Below are positions 22,623 through 30,165 of a stretch of 64,000 nt of DNA, one piece after another; within the stretch, counting starts at the first letter, position 1; each line of letters opens with the position of its first letter. The notes beneath the pieces were generated by a model. The model saw only the letters and a list, made by a program, of their open reading frames with translations. It was not told the DNA's origin and made no database searches. The position numbers were made by a program, and so were the translations under genes. Source of the DNA: Prostheceraeus crozeri (Eukaryota > Platyhelminthes > Polycladida > Euryleptidae); contig CAJQUW010016860.1 in assembly GCA_907163375.1 (NCBI GenBank), positions 162,501 through 226,500 of the forward strand, read 5' to 3'.

Positions 22623-23718
22623 TTAAAATAATGGTGGCACTGAATAAGTGTTCGTGTTGGGGTACATCATACCTTGTTGAGGCACAGGTTGATAGTTTAC
22701 AGATGGGAACTGTTGCCGTTGTTGAGGGTAATTGTGCTGGTATTGACCATACGGCGGAAGTTGATGAGGTACTGGTCCACGATATTGGGGTCTCATTCTT
22801 GGTCGATAGAAGCCACCGCTATTGTCTCCATTCCACCTTTGTCTTGGTCTCCTCGCATTGTAGCAATTTCTCCCAATATGGCCAGGTCGTGAGCACACGT
22901 AACAGATAGGAGGTAGTCGTCTTTGGTTGTTGCGATCATAAGTTCCATTGCGATGGTACGTTGTCGTTGGTGGTACTGGAGGTGGAACTGTTAGTTGTGG
23001 TACTGATTGGAACTGCTGTTGCTTTTGGTGATGCTGATTCTCGTTCATCGAATGCCTGATGTCATCGAGTAGGTGTTTTAAGACAGTCACTTCACTTCTT
23101 GTCTCCTCTTTGTGCTTTTGGAATATATGTCGTAGGTCTTCATCATTGCTGTTGTCATTGTGATTTTGTCGGCTCTCTTGGTCTTTTCCCTCGTATTGGG
23201 TCAGTTGGTCCTGTAGGACTGTCAAAGAAAGCGCCATATCATCGTTGGATCTTTGTAGGGCTCGTGCTTCTTCATTAATGGTCTCAATCTGCTCCTTCAG
23301 CGTGTTCTTTTCTTCTATCAACTTGCTTAGATTTTGAGTCAAGTCCATGATTTCTTCGACCTTTAATTGTAGCCGTCTTTTATAGTCCTCTAGAAGAGCA
23401 GCTTTGTCATCAAACTTTGCCATTTTTGTTCTTCACGATGGTCAGTTCAGCAGGATGTATTTGCTGGACGCACTCTGCACAAGCATACTTTCGGTGGTAA
23501 AGATTTTCTTTATAGTACTTGACTATTTCGTACTCAGGGAGGTCGCTACACTCAAAGTGCCAAAATGTGTTGCACTTTCTGCATTGTAATCCGTTTTGAG
23601 ACGTCGACTTTTGGCATTTCTTGCACGGATTTTGCAGTTCGGCGATAAAGCCGGATGATGGGGATGCTGGTTGATTTACAACGGGAGTTGGCGATAAAGT
23701 TGTTGTTGCCGCATTCAT
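22623..23718 (-). pseudogene. E5 ORF1, one frameshift
   Basis: Start MNAATTTLSP at 23718, 5 nt after the leader CAG, as in E2. PHD-like finger CKKC, CRKCNTFWHFEC, CAEC; coiled coil; CCHC CYVCSRPGHIGRNC; Pro/Gln/Tyr-rich end PPLF. One inserted A in a run near 23425 shifts the frame between the finger and the coiled coil. Close to E1 ORF1 throughout. Confidence 0.9.
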
Positions 23719-23722
23719 TATT

Positions 23723-23812
23723 CTGAAATGGTGCAATGAACGTTGGAATTAGAAAAATTATGTGATTGACAGTGATTTCACCGATCGACCTCCAATGTTC
23801 AGTATCAATAGC
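23723..23812 (-). other. E5 5' leader (~90 nt)
   Basis: It ends in sense with TTCATTGCACCATTTCAG at 23723, then AATA and the ORF1 ATG. The last bases match the E1 tail copy at 235. It contains cgacctcc, as do the E2 and E4 leaders. It has a pyrimidine-rich stretch with possible branch point CTAAT, so it is also acceptor-like. Confidence 0.65.

Positions 23813-23814
<2 letters not shown>

Positions 23815-23845
<31 letters not shown>
23815..23845. repeat. (CT)n microsatellite between E5 and E6
   Basis: 31 bp of pure CT. It abuts the E5 leader and the ATTTTGA-type tail of E6. Confidence 0.97.
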
Positions 23846-23848
<3 letters not shown>

Positions 23849-24232
23849 ATTCAAAATTTTTTTCAAAATTCAAAATTCATGGGTTTTATTTCATGAAAGA
23901 AAATACCCGAAAAAGTACAAGTACATATTAGTGATAAAGTGCTATAAGTTTAGTATTAGTGTTACAAGTTTACATATTACATGAAGAAGTCAGGATGATG
24001 GTCAATGAATGTCATGTCAACGGTTTATATACAATGCCAGTAAATGATAATGACGGTGGAAGAATCAACACGTGAGTAGCATATAGAAGTTAACATGAGG
24101 GGGAGGAGACATGCATTGATATATTTTTCATATATGTAATCGACGTTGAAATTGATAGGTCAAACATATTTATTATAATATACATGTGATCAAGTTCTAC
24201 AACATTCCAGTCCAACACACTTTATTTAGTTT

Positions 24233-24245
24233 GGAGATCGGTCAA
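24233..24245 (-). promoter_or_regulatory. E6 tail motif complementary to the leader
   Basis: The plus strand reads ggagatcggtcaa, the exact reverse complement of ttgaccgatctcc in the leader (24463-24475 and the 5' copy near 29571-29583). All 13 bases pair. The sequence differs from the E2/E4 pair, so pairing is kept while sequence changed. Confidence 0.65.
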
Positions 24246-24281
24246 TGATCACATGAAACATCAAAATACTGTATATATTGC

Positions 24282-24361
24282 TTAACCCTCATTTGATCAA
24301 TAGACTACATATGTAGTTTTCAAAGTACGTCGATAAATTTTGTCGGTCAAATGAGGGTTAA
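24282..24361. mobile_element. 80-bp piggyBac-like MITE in the E6 tail
   Basis: TTAA duplications lie at 24282-24285 and 24358-24361. The inverted repeats CCCTCATTTGA(T/C)C differ at one base. TTAA target sites and CCC ends are the piggyBac signature. It has no coding capacity. It inserted after E6, between the splice donor and the 3' end. Confidence 0.75.
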
Positions 24362-24412
24362 TAGCACCATAAGCATCTATAGTATGTATGACTGATATGA
24401 TAATTCTTTCTC

Positions 24413-24502
24413 ACCTGTAATGCAAATTTGAGAATTTTCGTAAATTAGAAGAATGATATGATTTGACCGATCTCCGTGATTCGTTTTAGTTGACACTCGT
24501 TG
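24413..24502 (-). promoter_or_regulatory. E6 tail copy of the 5' leader with 5' splice site
   Basis: Positions 24415-24502 equal 29523-29610 in all 88 bases. In sense the copy ends GCATTACAG and continues GTGAGA (24414-24409), close to the ideal donor; the 5' copy continues CATGTC, the ORF1 start. Both ends of the match are sharp: on the upstream side it stops where the microsatellite begins at the 5' end, and on the downstream side at the CAG. Confidence 0.8.
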
Positions 24503-24929
24503 GACTGAAGCTAGCAATCAGGGATTGTCGTTTGTCGCTATGAGTTTTAATCAATTCGATTTGCAGAGACTGCTAGTTCTTATTGTTTGAAAGTAGCTTG
24601 CTGTAGTCTCGTTTAATTCATGTTTGACTAGTGACGGCATATGTCTACTTATTTGATTGGATTTCGGCATTTCATCAATCCGCAAACTTCCTATTGTTTT
24701 TATATTTTGATATCGAGCATTTGTAGTCATCGATTGTTAGATATCTATTATATCCAGAAATCGGTTTACGGCGATTGAGATTAATGAGCTACATATTTCT
24801 TAACGGATCATGGATATCTATGCTTTTGTTCTAGTACTGTCACTAATCATTCACTTTCTATGCCAATATTTTTAGACCTTTCTGAATCATGACATCAGCA
24901 ACGTGATATCAATGTTGATGTCTATGCTA

Positions 24930-27900
24930 TCAACAACGCATAATTAATCGTTCATGGTTGACTGATTTAATGAATTTTGCTATTGATTTTATTCTACAAC
25001 TGAAGTTGGTGTTAAATTTGTCATAAAATTCTGTTCTATTTATATCTATAAATTCTGGTAAAATGCTTTCTCGCAGACTTTCATATTTAGAGCATTCAAC
25101 AAAGAAATGATAGATATCTTCTATTCTTCCAGGGCAGAATGGACAGTTACATTCTTCGTAATCGAGTCTGTTGCCGTATCGTCCTATTTCAGCCATTAAC
25201 TTATGATGACCTGTTCTAAATTTCAACATGATTGATGTTTCATCACCAATATCTGATGTGGTATTGAGATACGGTTTTAAGTTATTATCAAATCGACACA
25301 TTTCGATATATTGCATTCCTTTGTGACTGACTTTTGCAGATTTTATCCATTCTTCTCTGAAAAAATTATTTAATCTATCATTTACAATTTTGCGAAAGTT
25401 AGTTTTTTCACAGTCATTTTGGTTCAACCATAGTTGTTTCAAATTTAATTTAAAAAGTAATTTCTTAATATATAAAAGTCCATGTATTCGTGTAGCAGGC
25501 ATCATCTAAATTATTCAGGATATTTCTATATATTTTCCACGTTAAGCTTCGTTTATTGCCACTAATTATTTTAATCCAAAACCGAATTGCAGCTTTGTAA
25601 AAATGATATTCTAATGTTTTTACTCCGAATTCACCGTAAATACAATAATTAGCTGTGGATGGTTTCAAGTAATGGAATTTCTTATAGAATTGTAATTGTA
25701 TTTTGTTTAGGTCATTTAATTTATTATTTATCATAAATTCTCCACAGTATTTCATTTGCGATAATGTAAGCATTTCGAACGTATCCTTAATCATCTTTCC
25801 ATTTATTTTTCCAAACTCTTTCAAAACTTTAGCTGTTGAGTAGGCTGATTTTTTGCCTTTATTTTGCATAGTTTCAATGTGCTTTCGGTCATTTTTTGCT
25901 ATTAATAAACCGAGATATTTATACTCTTTTACAACTTCAATTCTCATTATTTTGTTATCAATTTTCAAATTAGCATGACTGAATAGATGTTTTGTATTTC
26001 GTATCATAATTTTTGTTTTGGAGTAGTTAATATTCAAACCATGTAAGCTGCAATATTCGTGAACTATTTGTATTTGTTTCATCAGACCCTGTTGTGATTC
26101 GCTAAATAGCAGTATATCATCTGCATAACCCAGAGCACATATTTTATTGTTTTCAATAATTACCGGATCAACAGAATCAATCTCTTTGTCAAGTAATTGG
26201 AACATTTTGTTCATATATAAGCTAAATAGTGTGGGAGACAAACTATCTCCTTGAGGGATCCCGTTATTTAGTGAAAATAGTTCACTTTCTTGTCCATCAT
26301 GTAATATTTTGTATCGCTTCCAGGTTATTAGGTTTTTAATCAGCTCCAATACTCTGCTATTCGGTAAAATTTCAGCCAGCCTGTTTGCTAATTTTAGCTT
26401 TGGAATGGAGTCGAATGCCTTTGACAAATCAGTGAAGCATAAATACAATGGACTTTTCATATTGCTATACACCTTATCTATTTCTCGGAAGATCAGGATG
26501 TTGTCAAGTGTTGAGAGTCCTTTCCTAAAGCCAATTTGAGAGCAATGTATCACATTATTTGTTTCTAACCATGTACTCAGTCTTTCGTTGATTATTTTCG
26601 TTAATAGTTTTTCCAGAGTTGAAGCTAAATTAATGCATCTATAGGAAGCTACTTCATTCCTATTTCCAGATTTAAATATGGGAGCTATCCAGCTGTAATT
26701 CCAAGGAATTAGGTCACCATTTAGTATATTGTTAAACAGATGTAGATAAATACAAATCGACTCCTCTTCATTGTTTTTGAGGATTTCATATACCAAGCCA
26801 TCCGGACCGCTACATTTTGAATTGCGAGTATCCTTAAGGCAGTTTTCAATCTCACATTTCGTTATGTCATCATCTAGTACCGATGATTGAACTATATTTG
26901 CTTTTTGCGATGGAAAGGTATGAATTTCACTGTCTGAAAGAGTTATAGATGCAGTATCATTAACTATTAAGGCTTGCATGAAATCACTAGCTGTTAGAGC
27001 AGATGTTTTAGGTTTATTTACTTTTTTCCTTTTCTCATTTATGAGCTGCCAGTATTTCTTGTGATCATTTTTACTTTTGGCATTTTCCAATTCTCGCAAT
27101 TTAGCTAATTTTATTTTTCTCCTTTCCTTTCTGACTTTTTTATTTAAATCACGTTTTGTATTGAGAAGCTTATCTAGGTTAGCTGGATTATCATTACTTT
27201 TTAGGTCATTGACTGCTTTTTTATATGTTCGTCTACATTCTCTAGTTTCATCAGAATAGGTTGCTTTTACAGTATTATTTTCTAATTTGTTAATACAGGC
27301 GTCTTTATTCAATATAATTTTGTCGTATGTTTCTTTACTTGTTAAGTTCAGCGTTGTCGTTTCTCGTAATAGTTCTTGACATTTTGCTTCATACAATTCC
27401 TTATTAAATTCCTTATCATTTTTATCTGTCCACTTGTATGGTATATTATTTGCCCTCTTTCTGCTTTGATGACTTTTCTTAGTCAATTTATTGTTAAATC
27501 TTCGACCGTTTTCAATAGTTCCTTTCATTTCCAATTCAAGCTCAAATTTGAAGGGTATATGGTCTGTGTATAATGTAGGTTCTAGGATTTCAAATTTTTT
27601 TACACAGTGAAATAGAGATTTTGATACCAGAAGGTAATCTATGACTGATTTTCGTACTTTGTTATCATGTAAGGTAGCATATGTAGGTTTACCGGGTTCT
27701 AAGCGACCATTAGCAATTATCAATGAAGTCTCTTCACAAAATTCAATTATTTCTTTTCCTTGTGTGTTAGTAGCGATATCACTTGAGTTGCGCAACTCGA
27801 GATTTATGTCTTCGTTGTCGTTTTCATTTCCGATACGACCATTAAGGTCTCCAATCAATATAATATCTTTCATTTTGAATTTTGAAATGTAGAATCTAAC

Positions 27901-28392
27901 TTTTTCAAAATAGTTTCTTTCTTTGTATTTTGACTCTCGATTATCTTTATAGCATACAATGAGGAAAATTTCTTTCATACCTTTCCATTTTTTGTTCGTC
28001 AGTTTCATGATTAGTAGATTGCCATTATCATTTACAATATTTTCAATCACTAAATCATTTTGCATAATTCTACTGAATACTGAGACTCCTTTGATATTCC
28101 TTCCAAGAATATTCATTTTCTTTACAAATGCATGATATCCATGATAATATGGTATGATAGGTAGGTCACTGTCCTCACTTAAATGAGTTTCTGATAGACT
28201 TATAATATCAGGCTCATTAGCATCAGTCATGAGATCTGAGTTATTAATTTTTTCATCGTTTAGTCCATTTATGTTCACATAAAATATTCTTAGAGTCTGA
28301 TTACATGAATAAACTGAATTATTGCAAATTATTGCATCATAATCAAATTCATCATCTTTCTCCTCCTCCCCCTCATTTTTTTCATCAAACAT
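24930..28392 (-). pseudogene. E6 ORF2: endonuclease-reverse transcriptase with one frameshift
   Basis: Long frame of 975 residues plus a 160-residue C-terminal part in another frame; the single break is near 25480. Endonuclease: FYVNINGLN, SLSETHL, LIGDLNGRIG, VIDYLLVSKS, YTDHIP. RT: CSGPDGLVYEIL, ASYRCINLAS, FTDLSKAFDSIPK, NGIPQGDSLSP, YADDILLFS, YKYLGLLI. C-terminal CCHC: CPFCPGRIEDIYHFFVEC. ORF2 begins with a real ATG that overlaps the ORF1 stop (GTATGTTTGATGA), a classic stop-start arrangement. Confidence 0.94.
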
Positions 28393-29521
28393 ACTGATGT
28401 GAAGCCTGCATAGGAGCTGATTGCCATTGTGTTGATGGTGGTTGCCATTGTGATGGTTGGTTGTAGTACTGAGTGTTTTGAGTATTCAGATTGAATCTTC
28501 TTTCTCCATTTCTGTTAGGAATTGGGTACCTTTCTTCTTCTCTTGAGTAGTCGTAGTTCAGTGGAGGTCTTCGATTTTGCCAGTATCCATTTTCGTTTCT
28601 TCTATTATTTTGCCATCTTGGTCTTCTTGGGTATGTTCTTTGGCCAATTCTACCCCAACAATTCTTAGCGATATGTCCCGGTTTTCCGCAGTGGTAGCAC
28701 TTGAAGAAGGGACGGTTGGAGTTGCTCGAGGGATACCCTTGTCGATATTGTCGTTGATATCGCTGCTGTTGCTGCATTGGTTGCTGATGCTGTTGTGTCA
28801 TTTGCATATCCAAATTGCTTTTTATCACGTCAATTTTCGTGTTCAAACTTTGAAAGAGCTTCTCCACTTCTTTTCCTGTGTATGTCGGATTACTCTGTCT
28901 TGGGTTTGAAGGCGCCTCATGTTCTTCTTCCGAGTCACTGACATCCCATCTTGCCGTTATGTTTCTCTGCTTCTTTCCTTCTTCTGTTTCTTTCCTCAGT
29001 TCTTCGATTTTCTCATCTTGTCGACCCAAGTTTCGTTCACATTCATTAATTGTTTTCATCAGCTCAATTATTCTTTGGTCTCTCATTTTTAGCGTTTCTT
29101 TGATTTCTTCTGTTTTCTGTTGATGTTCTTCAATTTCTTGTTTCAGTCGTTCAGTCTGTCTCGATTTTCTTTCTTCTTCGGTTAGTTGGTGTCGTAATCG
29201 CTTCAGTTCTTCAGACTCTTCTTTCTTCGTTAAGTTGTTTTTTGATTGCAAAAATTGTTGTAGTTCATTGGGATGCATGTTCCTTATGCAGGCCTCACAT
29301 GAGTATTTTCTTTTATACAAATTCTTTTTGTGATATTTCACCAACTCGTAGGCGGGAAGCTTGGTGCACGAAAGATGGAACTCTCTTTTGCATTTCTCAC
29401 AGAATAGAGTTTCTTCAGACTGGTCTACTATACCACAGATGCACATTTCCGTCGAAATGAATCCGATCTCGTCCTCTTCGTGGGTTGGTGATCGAGGTTG
29501 AGTATGGACGACCGTTGACAT
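28385..29521 (-). CDS. E6 ORF1: PHD / coiled-coil / CCHC protein, intact
   Basis: Intact frame of about 378 residues from the ATG at 29521, which lies 1 nt after the leader CAG. PHD-like finger (CICG, CEKCKREFHLSC, CEAC) near residues 28-82. Very long charged coiled coil, about 95-200. CCHC knuckle CYHCGKPGHIAKNC near residue 275, and Arg-rich then Gln/Tyr/Pro-rich tail. An in-frame TTG lies slightly upstream, inside the leader, but the ATG right at the junction is preferred. Expected to form RNA-protein particles with the element RNA. Confidence 0.93.
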   Translation of the reverse strand: MSTVVHTQPRSPTHEEDEIGFISTEMCICGIVDQSEETLFCEKCKREFHLSCTKLPAYELVKYHKKNLYKRKYSCEACIRNMHPNELQQFLQSKNNLTKKEESEELKRLRHQLTEEERKSRQTERLKQEIEEHQQKTEEIKETLKMRDQRIIELMKTINECERNLGRQDEKIEELRKETEEGKKQRNITARWDVSDSEEEHEAPSNPRQSNPTYTGKEVEKLFQSLNTKIDVIKSNLDMQMTQQHQQPMQQQQRYQRQYRQGYPSSNSNRPFFKCYHCGKPGHIAKNCWGRIGQRTYPRRPRWQNNRRNENGYWQNRRPPLNYDYSREEERYPIPNRNGERRFNLNTQNTQYYNQPSQWQPPSTQWQSAPMQASHQYV

Positions 29522-29522
29522 G

Positions 29523-29610
29523 CTGTAATGCAAATTTGAGAATTTTCGTAAATTAGAAGAATGATATGATTTGACCGATCTCCGTGATTCGTTTTAGTTG
29601 ACACTCGTTG
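29523..29610 (-). other. E6 5' leader (88 nt)
   Basis: Identical to the tail copy 24415-24502. The next bases (acac) lead into the CT tract, so the element start is at 29610-29614. The sense 3' end has TTCTTCTAATTTAC and ends CATTACAG, a plausible acceptor. Confidence 0.78.
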
Positions 29611-29612
29611 AC

Positions 29613-29640
29613 ACTCTCTCTCTCTCTCTCTCTCTCTCTT
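29613..29640. repeat. (CT)n microsatellite at the 5' end of E6
   Basis: About 27 bp of CT repeats between the E6 leader and the hAT remnant. Confidence 0.95.
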
Positions 29641-29965
29641 TCCAGACTCCATTTTCTCGAGAAAAGAGGAACGAATTAAGGCCAACGTAAGAGTCAATTG
29701 CATTCTTACAGTCAGTCAGCCATTCACACGTTTGAAATTTTGATGCATTAAGATGTCTTGTATATTCCATATTTCTTCCGCTGTGACTGCTTCCAATTTT
29801 TATATCAGGTGTTGGCCTATCTGGCCTCACATGTGTGATTTGTTCAACATATTCCCTTCGAACGATTGGCGTGGTTTTGAGCTCATTTACAGTACTAAAC
29901 ATAGCGTCACATCAATCACGTAAAAACAAATTATGGAATTCTACCGAATCTGAGTGTTCGAGTCG
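29641..29965 (-). pseudogene. hAT transposase remnant (TTF-type zinc finger), copy 1
   Basis: The minus-strand frame contains HLNASKFQTCEWLTDC and, in the related copy at 49490-49910, the fuller pattern EWLTGREKHRKL with CWPCLLFS. This is the TTF-type zinc-finger region seen at the N-terminus of many hAT transposases. The two copies also share the flanking non-coding stretch (29840-29965 against 49495-49610), in inverted orientation. Only a fragment remains, and the frame decays into the E6 microsatellite. Confidence 0.6.
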
Positions 29966-29984
29966 AGTAGAGTTCGAGTTGAGT

Positions 29985-30165
29985 GTTCTGAGTGTAACTT
30001 TTACTAAATATTTAGCAAACTTTCCAAACTTCCACAAAATATTTGGCAAATTGTCTGAACTTTTACGAAATGTTTAGTAAATATTTTGTAAATTTTGCAA
30101 ACTTTTACAAAACATTTAGCAAATTATTTCTTGCTTTTATAATATGTTTAGTAAATAATAAGCAA
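29985..30165. repeat. Degenerate AT-rich tandem repeat (~30-35 bp units)
   Basis: Repeated variants of 'acttttacaaaatatttagcaa' parts (each under 20 bases when aligned, for example aaatatttagcaaac and aaatgtttagtaaat). Similar words occur near 34530-34700. Confidence 0.55.

Larger units (their letters stand above)
20047..23814 (-). mobile_element. LINE copy E5: internal deletion and missing 3' tail module
   Basis: A member of the E1 subfamily with a complete 5' leader (23812-23723), ORF1 with one frameshift, and ORF2 with a deletion at about 21980 that removes roughly 820 bp relative to E1 (endonuclease end to RT start). The 3' region matches E1 only to about E1 position 365 and then stops at the microsatellite, so the tail leader copy, donor and hairpin are absent. 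Several stops and indels are visible in ORF2. CT repeats flank both ends. Confidence 0.92.
23846..29612 (-). mobile_element. LINE copy E6, full length (5.77 kb), nearly intact
   Basis: The best-preserved copy. Sense order: leader (29610-29523), ORF1 (29521-28385, intact), ORF2 (28392-24930, one frameshift), 1.08-kb 3' region with leader copy and donor (24415-24502), an 80-bp piggyBac-like MITE, complementary motif, AATAAA and ATTTTGA repeats at the end. It belongs to a divergent subfamily: leader and tail sequences do not resemble those of E2 or E4, yet the arrangement is the same. Its 5' end lies in a CT tract within an older hAT remnant. Confidence 0.95.

Noticed and set aside
235-29612. 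Reading the paired 80-90-bp repeats as long terminal repeats
   Set aside because: They are not at the 3' end, are bounded by a splice donor, and the ORFs are LINE-type (APE endonuclease, no integrase or protease).
1-29612. Reading the array as a simple tandem duplication
   Set aside because: The units belong to at least three divergent subfamilies with different leaders, tails and spacers.
1-29640. A telomeric HeT-A-like array
   Set aside because: The design is similar but there is no telomere repeat, and ordinary transposon-rich sequence follows. Chromosome position cannot be judged from the window.
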